Below, piece after piece: positions 1-7,775 of a stretch of DNA of 64,000 nucleotides; the first letter of the stretch is position 1, and each line of letters begins with the position of its first letter. Under the pieces are notes generated by a model. That model had not been told where the DNA came from. It worked only from the letters and a program-made list of their open reading frames with translations, and did not search any database. A program made the position numbers and the translations under genes. The DNA is from Fluviirhizobium alvei (GTDB taxonomy: Bacteria > Pseudomonadota > Alphaproteobacteria > Rhizobiales > Rhizobiaceae), in contig NZ_JAUOZU010000017.1 in the NCBI RefSeq assembly GCF_030551875.1, positions 62,001 through 126,000 on the forward strand, written 5' to 3'.

Positions 1-107
1 ATAGCGGCTATCGGAAACGGCAATGGCAAGCCGGCGGTCATGCATCGCCTTTACGATTTGGAAACCAGCCTTGCGCTATCGTTGATGCTGCTTTGCAAAA
101 AGCGCAT
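1..107. other. Upstream flank, no supported gene
   Basis: I see no supported gene here. On the minus strand an ATG at position 45 opens a frame that runs 15 codons to the window edge, but only a weak AAAGG precedes it and the stretch is too short to judge. The rest is plain intergenic sequence in front of the sRNA promoter. Confidence 0.4.
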
Positions 108-136
108 TTGCGTTATGTGCGATGCAGCAATATAAA
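108..136 (+). promoter_or_regulatory. Sigma70-type promoter of sRNA A
   Basis: TTGCGT (108-113) and TATAAA (131-136) are separated by exactly 17 bases, a good housekeeping-type promoter. Transcription would start near 143, immediately before the first hairpin of the small RNA. No coding start follows, which supports an RNA gene. The assignment rests on hexamers and spacing only. Confidence 0.6.
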
Positions 137-142
137 TGACGT

Positions 143-258
143 CAAGAAGTCGATACTCCTCCTCCCAATCGGCTTCTGGCGACCACCGGCACTCCTCCTC
201 CCAGCCGTTGGTCAATATCAAAAGCCCGGTGCATCCTCCTCCCGCACCGGGCTTTTTT
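143..258 (+). ncRNA. Small RNA A with three anti-Shine-Dalgarno hairpin loops (alpha-r14/cuckoo type)
   Basis: A transcript of about 116 nt can be drawn with three consecutive hairpins, each exposing a CUCCUCC run in its loop. Hairpin 1 pairs 145-154 with 168-177 (one U-G pair). Hairpin 2 pairs 181-190 with 204-213 (one mismatch). Hairpin 3 pairs 221-232 with 244-255 perfectly and ends in six Ts, so it is also the intrinsic terminator. CUCCUCCC is complementary to GGGAGGAG, that is, to ribosome-binding sites. This layout matches the rhizobial alpha-r14 (NfeR1-like) and Rhodobacter CcsR/cuckoo small RNAs, which carry CCUCCUCCC loops. Seen directly: promoter, hairpins, motif repeats and terminator. 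Inferred: trans-acting repression of translation by masking Shine-Dalgarno sequences. A second copy lies at 13956-14112. Confidence 0.82.
221..258 (+). terminator. Intrinsic terminator of sRNA A with the anti-SD motif in its loop
   Basis: A perfect 12-bp stem (221-232 with 244-255) encloses the loop ATCCTCCTCCC and runs into TTTTTT (253-258). The terminator loop itself carries the anti-Shine-Dalgarno motif, so terminator and target-binding element are one structure. Confidence 0.85.
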
Positions 259-301
259 GTGTCTTTCGGTCAGCCATGCTGTCGAATTCGAGCCGCGCCT
301 T

Positions 302-1606
302 TCAGCGCGGCCGGCCCTCGTAGAGCGGTACGAAATCGCGGCCGCCATCGATCGAAGAGGGGCGTCCATCAAGAAAGAGTTCGCCGATCCTGGGTGCTGT
401 GCGGGCAATCACCTTGCCACGGCGGATCACGGCGAGCCGGTTCGGCTTCAGCCGCAGCGCTTCATAGACATCTTCAGCTTGCAGGATCACAAGATCGGCG
501 TTGCAGCCCTTGGCGAGACCATAATTCTCAAGCCCCATCGTCCTGGCCGAGTTGACCGTCAGTGCATCGAAGATCTTCCGTTTGTCCTCAAGCCCGGCCA
601 TCTGTGCAACATGGATCGCCATATGGCCGACTTCCAGCATGTCGCCCGATCCCATCGAATACCAGGGGTCCATCACGCAGTCATGGCCGAAGGAGACGTT
701 GAGGCCTGCCGCCATCAGTTCCTTCACCCGCGTCATGCCGCGCCGCTTGGGATAGGTGTCGTGGCGGCCCTGCAGCATGATGTTGATCAGCGGATTGGGA
801 ATCACATTGATCTCGGCTTCCGCCATCAGCGGAATGAGCTTCGAGACATAATAATTGTCCATCGAATGCATCGAAGTGAGATGCGAGCCCGCCACGCGGC
901 CTTGAAGACCGAAGCGGATCGTCTGGGCGGCGAGCGTTTCGATATGGCGCGACATCGGATCGTCGGTCTCGTCGCAATGCATGTCGACCGGCAGGCCGCG
1001 ATCGGCGGCGATGCGGCAGAGCGCTTCGACCGACAGCCGCCCATCCTCCATCGTGCGTTCGAAATGGGGAATGCCGCCGACAATGTCGACGCCCATGTCG
1101 AGTGCACGTTCCAGTGATGCGACCCCATCGGCGGCGCGATAATAGCCGTCTTGCGGGAAGGCGACGAGCTGCAGGTCGATATAGGGTTTGACCTTCTCGC
1201 GTACCTCGATCATCGCTTCGACCGTCACCAGTCGCGGATCGGACGTATCGACATGGCTGCGGATATGCAGAAGGCCCTGGGTGACTGCGAGATCGCAATA
1301 ACGCAGCGCCCGCTCGACCAGTTCTTCCTTCGTTACGATCGGACGCAGTTCGCCCCAGAGTGCGATGCCTTCGAGAAGCGTGCCGGAGACATTCATGCGC
1401 GGCAAGCCAAGCGAGAGCGTCGCATCCATATGAAAATGCGGATCGACGAAGGAGGTCGAGACGAGCCTGCCGGTCGCATCGATCGTCTCGGCCGCTTCGG
1501 CGGTGATGTTGGCCTCGATCGCTTCGATTATCCCGTTGCGGATGGCGATATCGACGCCCTTGCGACCATCCGGCAGGTTGCCGTTCTTGAGGATGAGATC
1601 GAACAT
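302..1606 (-). CDS. CodA-like amidohydrolase (cytosine deaminase family) with altered specificity residue
   Basis: A 434-residue metal-dependent amidohydrolase expected to deaminate a nucleobase or cyclic amidine in the cytoplasm. The family's metal and catalytic residues are visible: H57 and H59 (HFHMD), H209 and E212 (HCDE), H241 (GSH) and D308 (GHD). Length and spacing match E. coli CodA. The residue after the catalytic Asp is Cys309, whereas CodA has Asp314, a position known to control substrate choice, so the substrate may not be cytosine. The start has AAGGAA a few bases upstream. It is the last gene of a minus-strand operon with a BMP-type ABC transporter and an amidase, so it probably acts on the imported compound. 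Creatinine, isoguanine or another cyclic urea derivative is possible. Confidence 0.82.
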   Translation of the reverse strand: MFDLILKNGNLPDGRKGVDIAIRNGIIEAIEANITAEAAETIDATGRLVSTSFVDPHFHMDATLSLGLPRMNVSGTLLEGIALWGELRPIVTKEELVERALRYCDLAVTQGLLHIRSHVDTSDPRLVTVEAMIEVREKVKPYIDLQLVAFPQDGYYRAADGVASLERALDMGVDIVGGIPHFERTMEDGRLSVEALCRIAADRGLPVDMHCDETDDPMSRHIETLAAQTIRFGLQGRVAGSHLTSMHSMDNYYVSKLIPLMAEAEINVIPNPLINIMLQGRHDTYPKRRGMTRVKELMAAGLNVSFGHDCVMDPWYSMGSGDMLEVGHMAIHVAQMAGLEDKRKIFDALTVNSARTMGLENYGLAKGCNADLVILQAEDVYEALRLKPNRLAVIRRGKVIARTAPRIGELFLDGRPSSIDGGRDFVPLYEGRPR

Positions 1607-1622
1607 GGTGGGTTCCTTTCGG

Positions 1623-2564
1623 TCAGCGTTCGCCGCGGCGATAGGGTTGCATCAGCGCCTGCGGCACCCGGGCCCGGCGGGCCATGATGGCAAGAGCTGC
1701 AATCGAGAGAATGTAGGGCGTCATCAGGAAGATCTGGTAGGGCACGCCCTCGATGGCGGTTTGAAGCCGGAGCTGGAAAGCATCGAAGAAGGCGAACAGA
1801 AGCGCGCCGAACAGGGCGCGACCCGGCCTCCAGGAGGCGAAGACGACGAGCGCGATGCAGATCCAGCCGCGACCCTGCACCATGGTCGGAAAGAAGGAGT
1901 TGAAGGCCGACAACGTCAGGAAGGCGCCGCCCATGGCCATCAGCGCCGAGCCTGCGAGCACCGCGCCATAGCGCACGACCATCGGATTGACACCCTGGGC
2001 TTCTGCCGCATGCGGATTTTCGCCCGTCATCCGGACGGCGAGCCCGAGCGGTGTCCGAAACAGGATATAGGCCATCAGAACCGCAAGGAGGATCGCCAGA
2101 TAGGTCGGCATGGTCTGGGTAAAGAGCGCCGGCCCGATGAAGGGCAGATCGGAAAGGCCTGGAATGGCGATCGGCTGAAACGGCTCGATAGTCGGCGGCG
2201 TTCCGGCCACCGGCACGATGAGCCGGAACACATAATAGCTGAAGCTCGAGGCAAACAGCGTCACGCCAAGGCCGGAGACATGCTGCGACAGGCCGAGCGT
2301 GACAGTCAATGCTGCATGCAATAACCCGAAGATCGCGCCGGAGAGGGCGGCGACGGCCAGTCCGGTCCAGAGATCGGCGCCATGGAATACCGCGAGCCAG
2401 CCGATCATGGCGCCAAAGGTCATGATGCCTTCGATACCGAGATTGAGAACGCCCGCCCGTTCGCACAGAAGCGCGCCCAGCGTGCCGAAAATCAATGGCG
2501 TGGCGATGCGCAGGACGGCTGCCCAGAGGCCGACGGAGGCTAGGATATCGATCAGCGTGCTCAT
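1623..2564 (-). CDS. ABC transporter permease, BMP/nucleoside type (NupQ-like)
   Basis: A 313-residue integral membrane protein of the BPD_transp_2 family, the permease type used by BMP-family nucleoside and simple-sugar importers. It is strongly hydrophobic with repeated helices. The GLGVTLFASSFSYYVFRL segment and the central ENPHAAEAQGVN loop are typical of the shorter permease of a NupPQ/YufPQ pair. The ATG overlaps the stop of the longer permease gene, implying translational coupling. With its neighbours it forms a complete importer: substrate-binding protein, ATPase and two permeases. Specificity cannot be read from the sequence. The CodA-like deaminase downstream suggests a nucleobase or a related heterocycle. 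Confidence 0.88.
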   Translation of the reverse strand: MSTLIDILASVGLWAAVLRIATPLIFGTLGALLCERAGVLNLGIEGIMTFGAMIGWLAVFHGADLWTGLAVAALSGAIFGLLHAALTVTLGLSQHVSGLGVTLFASSFSYYVFRLIVPVAGTPPTIEPFQPIAIPGLSDLPFIGPALFTQTMPTYLAILLAVLMAYILFRTPLGLAVRMTGENPHAAEAQGVNPMVVRYGAVLAGSALMAMGGAFLTLSAFNSFFPTMVQGRGWICIALVVFASWRPGRALFGALLFAFFDAFQLRLQTAIEGVPYQIFLMTPYILSIAALAIMARRARVPQALMQPYRRGER

Positions 2565-3610
2565 CGGCGGATCCTGTATTGGGCGAAGAACAGTGCCACC
2601 AGCATGGTGATCAGCGACAGCGCCACGGTCACATCGGCAATGTAGGTGGGAATGCCCATCGAGCGGCTCATGCCATCGGCACCGACGAACATGGTGGCCG
2701 TGAAAAGGGCGGCAAGAATGACGCCGAGCGGATTGAGATTGGCAAGCATCGCGACCACGATGCCGGAATAGCCGAAGCCGGGCGAAAGATCGGTGGTGAC
2801 ATAGCCCTTGACCCCCATCACCTCGACGGCACCGGCAAGGCCGGCAAGACCACCCGAAATGCAGGCGACCTTGATGAGGGTGGAGGCGAGCGGGACCCCG
2901 GCGAAGACCGCCGCCCCCGGATTGAGCCCCGCTGCGCGCGACTGCAGGCCGAAGACGGTGCGCGACTGCACGAGATGGACGAGGATGGCGATGATGACCG
3001 CAATCGCGAGCCCGATATGCAGCCGCGACCGTTCAATGAGTTTCGGCAGCATTGCCGCATCCGGGACCGATTGCGATTGCGGCCAGCCGAAGGCGAGCGG
3101 GTCCTTCAGCACCCCATCGATCAGCATCGAAACGATCAGGACCGCGACGAAATTCATCAACAGGCTCGTGACGACCTCGTCGACCGAGAATTTCAGCCTG
3201 AGCCACAGCGGAATGAGGATCAGCACCATGCCGGCGATGGCGCCGACCACGAACAGGATCGGGATCGACAGATAGCCCGGAACGCCATTGAGGACCTGCG
3301 AGCCGACAGCGGCGACCGCTATCGCGCCGAGATAGAACTGGCCTTCGGCACCGATGTTCCACAGCCGGGCCCGGAAGGCGACGGCGGCGGCCAGTCCGGT
3401 CAGCATCAGCGGCGTGGCGCGGGTCAGGGTTTCGGTCGCCGACAGGCGCGACCCGAACGCGCCGGTGATGATCTTGCCATAGGCCTCGAAAACGGGAGCA
3501 CCGGCAATGGCAATCAGGATGCCGGCGATCAGCAATGCAGCGATCACCGCGATCAGCGGTGTCAGCACCAGTAGCGCCAGCGAGCGATGTTCCCGACGTT
3601 CAAACCGCAT
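2561..3610 (-). CDS. ABC transporter permease, BMP/nucleoside type (NupP-like)
   Basis: A 349-residue permease, the longer partner of the heterodimeric pair. Multiple hydrophobic helices and the motif AEGQFYLGAIAVAAVGS (around residue 95) are characteristic of this family. The ATG at 3610 is preferred because GGGGGAG lies seven bases upstream on the coding strand; an upstream ATG at 3628 has no such site. The gene overlaps the end of the ATPase gene by 11 bases and the start of the next permease by 4, so the three are probably translated in concert. Imported substrate is unknown and inferred to be a nucleobase, nucleoside or similar ring compound. Confidence 0.88.
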   Translation of the reverse strand: MRFERREHRSLALLVLTPLIAVIAALLIAGILIAIAGAPVFEAYGKIITGAFGSRLSATETLTRATPLMLTGLAAAVAFRARLWNIGAEGQFYLGAIAVAAVGSQVLNGVPGYLSIPILFVVGAIAGMVLILIPLWLRLKFSVDEVVTSLLMNFVAVLIVSMLIDGVLKDPLAFGWPQSQSVPDAAMLPKLIERSRLHIGLAIAVIIAILVHLVQSRTVFGLQSRAAGLNPGAAVFAGVPLASTLIKVACISGGLAGLAGAVEVMGVKGYVTTDLSPGFGYSGIVVAMLANLNPLGVILAALFTATMFVGADGMSRSMGIPTYIADVTVALSLITMLVALFFAQYRIRR

Positions 3611-5129
3611 GGGCGGTCTCCCCCTCATGCCAGTCGCCAGCCATCATCAATCCCAGTCGTCGCGCATCGGCGGTTTCGGTTGCCACCGGCGGTGACAGGC
3701 GCCCCCCGACAATAGCCTGGATACGATCGGACAGCGCGATCACCTCATCGAGATCTTCCGAAATCAAAAGCACGGCGGTTCCCGCCTTGCGGGCGGCGAG
3801 AATCCGTTCATGCACGGCTGCGACAGCCCCCTCGTCGAGCCCGCGCGCAGGCTGGGCCGCAATCAGGATCTTCGGCCGGTCATGCAGGTTGCGCCCAAGA
3901 ATGAGCTTCTGCATGTTGCCGCCGGAAAGAAGCCGCGTACGGGTGGCCGGCCCGCCGCCGCGGACATCGAATTCTTCAATGATTTCGCGGGTGAAATCCA
4001 TGCCGGCCTTGCGATCGACGATACCGTTGCGGGCAAAGCGCGGTGAGGCGATCCGCTCCAGCACTGCATTTTCCCACAGCGCCATGTCGCCGATTGCGCC
4101 CTCATGGTTGCGGTCTTCCGGAATGCGGCCGATACCGGCTTCGACAACCTCGGCCACCGAAAGATCGCCAACTGCTTCGCCGAACAGCAGCAGATCGCCG
4201 GAAGTGCGGGCGATTGTTCCCGACAGGAGATGCGCAAGCACCGCCTGCCCATTGCCGGAAACGCCGATAATGCCGAGCACTTCGCCGGCATGGAGGCGAA
4301 AGTTGATGGCCTTCAGCCGGTCGACACCGGCCTGATGCACGGTGATGTTGGCGGCTTCCAGAACCACGGCGCCGGGGGTAGAGGCCTCGCGCACCGGTCG
4401 GGCAACGCGGCGGCCGACCATCAGTTCGGCGAGATCGGCCTTGCTGGTTTCGGCGACTTTGCGTTCGGCTACCAGTTTGCCGCCGCGCAGGACGATGATG
4501 CGATCGGCAGCCGACATGACCTCATCGAGCTTGTGGGAAATGAAGATCAGCGACAGACCCTGCCGCGCCATTTCCTTCAGCGTTGCAAACAGCTTTTCCG
4601 CCTCGATATTGGTCAAGACCGCCGTTGGCTCGTCGAGGATCAGAATGCGGGCGTCATTGTAGAGCGCCTTGAGGATTTCCACCCGCTGCTGCTCGCCAAC
4701 CGACAGATCGCCCAGCCGTGCATCCGGATCGACTCGGAGGCCGAACCGTTCGGCGATCGTCAATAGCTTGGCGCGGGCGCGCACCGTATCCGATTTCAGC
4801 GACCAGAGGCTTTCGGTGCCGGTCATGACACTTTCGAGCACGGTCAGATTGGGCGCCAGCGAGAAATGCTGATGCACCATGCCGATGCCGGCGCGAATGG
4901 CCGCGCGCGGCTTGCCCGGCGGCAGATCCTGCCCCTCGATGCGGATATGGCCGGTATCCGGCATGTAATGGCCGAACAGGATGCTCATCAGCGTCGTCTT
5001 GCCGGCGCCGTTCTCACCGAGCAGTGCCATGATCTCGCCCTTGGCGAGGGTGAGCGAGATATCGTCATTGGCGAGATTGTCGCCGAACCGTTTGCTGATG
5101 CCGGAAATCTCGAGCACTGGCTGCGTCAT
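3600..5129 (-). CDS. ABC transporter ATP-binding protein, two nucleotide-binding domains (NupO-like)
   Basis: A 509-residue cytoplasmic ATPase made of two fused ABC domains, as usual for BMP and sugar importers. The first half has the Walker A GENGAGKTTL (about residues 38-47), the atypical signature LSVGEQQRVEILKAL, and the Walker B ILILDEPTAVL. The second half has a degenerate Walker A (GVSGNGQAVLA) and the signature LSGGNMQKLILGR. The degenerate second site is normal for this family and implies one fully active site. It overlaps the amidase stop by 4 bases upstream and the permease start by 11 bases downstream. It energises the transporter formed with the two permeases and the lipid- or periplasm-associated BMP protein. 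Confidence 0.92.
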   Translation of the reverse strand: MTQPVLEISGISKRFGDNLANDDISLTLAKGEIMALLGENGAGKTTLMSILFGHYMPDTGHIRIEGQDLPPGKPRAAIRAGIGMVHQHFSLAPNLTVLESVMTGTESLWSLKSDTVRARAKLLTIAERFGLRVDPDARLGDLSVGEQQRVEILKALYNDARILILDEPTAVLTNIEAEKLFATLKEMARQGLSLIFISHKLDEVMSAADRIIVLRGGKLVAERKVAETSKADLAELMVGRRVARPVREASTPGAVVLEAANITVHQAGVDRLKAINFRLHAGEVLGIIGVSGNGQAVLAHLLSGTIARTSGDLLLFGEAVGDLSVAEVVEAGIGRIPEDRNHEGAIGDMALWENAVLERIASPRFARNGIVDRKAGMDFTREIIEEFDVRGGGPATRTRLLSGGNMQKLILGRNLHDRPKILIAAQPARGLDEGAVAAVHERILAARKAGTAVLLISEDLDEVIALSDRIQAIVGGRLSPPVATETADARRLGLMMAGDWHEGETAHAV

Positions 5130-6538
5130 GCGTCTAACCCCGCGATCGGAAAGGGATGCTGCCAGCGCTCTTCGCGCTCCAGCCGCTCGGCAAGCGCCAA
5201 GAGCAGCGGTTCGTGGCCGAAGGGCGCAATCATCTGCACCGGCAGCGGCAATCCATCGGCATCAGCCCCGAAGGGAAGCGTGATGGCGGGGAAACCGGCA
5301 ATGTTGGCGAGTGCCGCGAGCGGCGCAAAAGCGCTCATGCGCTTCAGTTGCAGCTCGGGATCGGCATGGTCGGACGGAAACGAGCCGATCGGCAAGGGCG
5401 GTCCCGACAGCATCGGCGCCAGGATGACATCGACGGACTGGAACAGCTGCCAGAGATCGCGGCTCACCAGCACGGCAGCATTGAGGGAATTCCACAGCAT
5501 CGCGGCGGAAAGCGCCCTGCCCCGCTCAAGAAAAGCGCGTGTCAGCGGCTCGGCAAGCGTCTCGTCGAGGGCCGGGCTTTTCAGCGCGAGCGCAAGATTG
5601 GCGGCGATGATATCGCCGAAGATCCGGCCCGAAGCAGATTGCATCGCCGCAAATTGCGACCAGTCGAGCGGTGTCAGCCGATGGCCGGCCGCCTCGAGGC
5701 TGCGGGCGGCGGCCAGAACGGCTTCGCTGCGCTGCGATTCGGTGGGAAAATCCGTGCCGGTTTCGCACAGGAGCCCGATCTTGAGCACACCGTCCGGCAT
5801 CGAAATGAGTGACGGTTCAGGCCCCGGCCCCTGAACGTTTCCGGCAAGGCAGGCGAAAGCGGTCGCCGCATCGCGCACGCTCCGGGTGACGGCAAGTTCG
5901 CTGGCGATGCCGCCCAGATGATTACCGAAATTGGGGCCGCCCGGCATGATGCCGCGGCTGGGTTTGAGGCCGACCAGTCCGCAGCAGGCAGCCGGCACCC
6001 GGATCGAACCGCCGGCATCGGTCGCATGCGCGATCGCCACCAGGCCAGCTGCCACGGCGGCCGCCGAACCGCCCGACGAACCACCGGGCGTGCGTGACGG
6101 ATCGAGCGGATTGCGGCAGATCGGTCCCGCCATCGGTTCGCTCGCCAGCGACAGTCCGAGTTCAGGCACGGTGGTGAGGCCAAAGGGAATGAGGCCCGAA
6201 TCGCGAAAACGTTGCGCGAGTTCCGAATCGGGTAGCCCGCTCTGGCGGTCGATCATGCGGGAACCTGCGGCCACCGGCAGCCCTCGGAACGGTCCGCCGA
6301 GATCCTTGGCGAGTGTCGGCACGCCGCCGAAAGGGCGCTGGGCAAAACTGTCCGGTTCGCGTGCGCGTTCCAAATCCATGGCGCTCGCGCCCGCCCGGCC
6401 GAGCTCGGGATCGCAATAGGTAACAGCGCCGAGATCGGCACGCCTGTCGATCGCGGCCAGCGAGGCCTCCATGGCCTCAAGCGATGTCAGGCGACCCGTC
6501 CGGATCGCCTGTGCGAGTTCCGTTGCATCCTGCTGCAT
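5126..6538 (-). CDS. Amidase signature family hydrolase
   Basis: A 470-residue amidase signature enzyme. The Ser-cisSer-Lys machinery is visible: Lys in PTLAKDLGG (about residue 78), the Gly/Ser stretch GGSSGGSAAAVAAGL (about 153-167) and the nucleophile in TDAGGSIRVPAACCGLVGLKPS. Family members hydrolyse linear amides or carbamoyl groups, with no substrate predictable from the motif alone. It sits between the BMP substrate-binding protein and the ATPase inside the operon, with 12 bases before it and a 4-base overlap after it. This suggests that it opens or trims the imported compound or a product of the CodA-like deaminase. The ribosome-binding site is weak, so expression may rely on read-through translation from the upstream gene. 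Confidence 0.85.
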   Translation of the reverse strand: MQQDATELAQAIRTGRLTSLEAMEASLAAIDRRADLGAVTYCDPELGRAGASAMDLERAREPDSFAQRPFGGVPTLAKDLGGPFRGLPVAAGSRMIDRQSGLPDSELAQRFRDSGLIPFGLTTVPELGLSLASEPMAGPICRNPLDPSRTPGGSSGGSAAAVAAGLVAIAHATDAGGSIRVPAACCGLVGLKPSRGIMPGGPNFGNHLGGIASELAVTRSVRDAATAFACLAGNVQGPGPEPSLISMPDGVLKIGLLCETGTDFPTESQRSEAVLAAARSLEAAGHRLTPLDWSQFAAMQSASGRIFGDIIAANLALALKSPALDETLAEPLTRAFLERGRALSAAMLWNSLNAAVLVSRDLWQLFQSVDVILAPMLSGPPLPIGSFPSDHADPELQLKRMSAFAPLAALANIAGFPAITLPFGADADGLPLPVQMIAPFGHEPLLLALAERLEREERWQHPFPIAGLDA

Positions 6539-6550
6539 GATGGCGGCAGG

Positions 6551-7537
6551 TTACTTCGGCTCTTCCATCATCTTCGGCACTTCGAAGGCACCCGACTTGA
6601 TGTCGGCACGCACCTTTTCCATCGCCGCTTCCGCATCGGCGGGGGCAACGCCCTTCACATAAGCGATATCGCTGCCGCCTTCCTTCATCAGGCCATAGGC
6701 GGTGTAGTTGCGGCCGACCGGCTTGCCGGCGGCGACATCGGCGATCGCGGCGTTCAGGATTGGGCGGAAGCCCCAGAGCGCATTGGCAAATACGGTGTCC
6801 GGATAACGCGGAGAATAATCGATCAGCGAGCCGACTGCCTTGATGCCGCGCTCCTTGGCGGCATCGGCCGTGCCGATACGCTCGCCGAACAGAATGTCGG
6901 CGCCCGCATCGATCTGCGCCAGGCCTGCTTCGCGGGCCTTCGGCGGATCGAAAAAGGTGCCGATGAAGGAAACGAGATGCTTGGCATCCGGATTAACGGC
7001 CTTCACGCCGGCCGCAAAGGCATTGATCAGCATGTTGACTTCCGGAATCGGGATCGCACCGACCGAGCCGACGATGTTCGACTTGGTCATCTTGCCGGCC
7101 AGCATGCCGGCGAGATAGGCCCCGTCATGGTTCCAGGTGCCGAAGACGCCGAAATTGGAGCCTTCCTCATTGCCGCTCGAGCCGAGAACGAAGGCAGTGT
7201 CCGGATAGTCGGCGGCAACCTGGCGGGCTTCCTTCTCGACCGCATAGGCTTCGCCGATGATCAGCTTGTTGCCCTGTTCGGCATATTCGCGCATGGCGCG
7301 GGGATAATCGGTGCCGGAAACGCCTTCGGAAAAGACATACTCGATCACACCTTCGGCTGCAGCATCCTGCAGCGCCTTGTGGAGACAGGAATTCCACGCA
7401 TTTTCGACCGGCGAGGCATGAATGCCGGCGACCTTCATCGGCGTTGCGGCGCGCGCGAACGGCGCCAGACCGCTCACACCCAGCGCCAGGCCGGAGGCGA
7501 GAACGGTGCGGCGGGAAATCAGGAATTCCTTGGTCAT
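6551..7537 (-). CDS. BMP-family ABC transporter substrate-binding protein, Tat-exported
   Basis: A 328-residue periplasmic binding protein of the Bmp/PnrA (Med) family, which bind purine nucleosides or related ligands. The N-terminus carries a twin-arginine signal (SRRTVL followed by a hydrophobic stretch ending FARA), so export is probably by Tat in a folded state. The ATG at 7537 is chosen because AAGGGGAA lies just upstream on the coding strand; a longer frame upstream would spoil the signal peptide. It is the first gene of the operon and has its own promoter at 7573-7600. The family motif GTWNHDGAYLAGMLAGKM and the conserved NALWGFRP region support the call. The ligand is not determined. 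Confidence 0.88.
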   Translation of the reverse strand: MTKEFLISRRTVLASGLALGVSGLAPFARAATPMKVAGIHASPVENAWNSCLHKALQDAAAEGVIEYVFSEGVSGTDYPRAMREYAEQGNKLIIGEAYAVEKEARQVAADYPDTAFVLGSSGNEEGSNFGVFGTWNHDGAYLAGMLAGKMTKSNIVGSVGAIPIPEVNMLINAFAAGVKAVNPDAKHLVSFIGTFFDPPKAREAGLAQIDAGADILFGERIGTADAAKERGIKAVGSLIDYSPRYPDTVFANALWGFRPILNAAIADVAAGKPVGRNYTAYGLMKEGGSDIAYVKGVAPADAEAAMEKVRADIKSGAFEVPKMMEEPK

Positions 7538-7572
7538 TGTGCAGTTCCCCTTTTTTACCTTTTGGTTCAAAA

Positions 7573-7600
7573 ACCATAGCAGTGCCCAAAAAGGTGTCAA
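7573..7600 (-). promoter_or_regulatory. Sigma70-type promoter for the first BMP transporter operon
   Basis: On the minus strand a perfect TTGACA (7595-7600) is followed after 16 bases by TATGGT (7573-7578). Transcription would begin near 7566, giving a leader of about 29 bases that includes the AAGGGGAA ribosome-binding site of the BMP gene. It diverges from the ugpB promoter region. Confidence 0.6.
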
Positions 7601-7679
7601 GCAACCCCTGGGCCTAAAAAGCATGCAAGGCTTTGGTGTTCATAGCTTTTCGCGTTCGATGACAAAATGCGGGCCTCTG

Positions 7680-7719
7680 CTATCATCGAACGGTCATCCC
7701 AAAGACATGCGCCTGTCAT
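7680..7719 (+). promoter_or_regulatory. PHO box with four half-sites upstream of ugpB
   Basis: Four heptamers repeat with an exact 11-base period: CTATCAT (7680-7686), CGGTCAT (7691-7697), AAGACAT (7702-7708) and CTGTCAT (7713-7719). PhoB binds CTGTCAT-like heptamers spaced by four bases, so this is a tandem PHO box of two dimer sites. It lies about 55 bases before the ugpB start, where it would replace the -35 element. Phosphate-starvation control of ugp operons is established in enteric bacteria and rhizobia; its use here is inferred from the repeat phase. Confidence 0.75.
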
Positions 7720-7775
7720 CTGATCTCCTTAGGTAGCTCCGCGAACCAAGCCACGCCAACCTTCGGGAGACTATG

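Noticed and set aside
1-45. Start of a minus-strand gene running off the window
   Set aside because: Only 15 codons are visible, with a weak ribosome-binding site and no recognisable motif.
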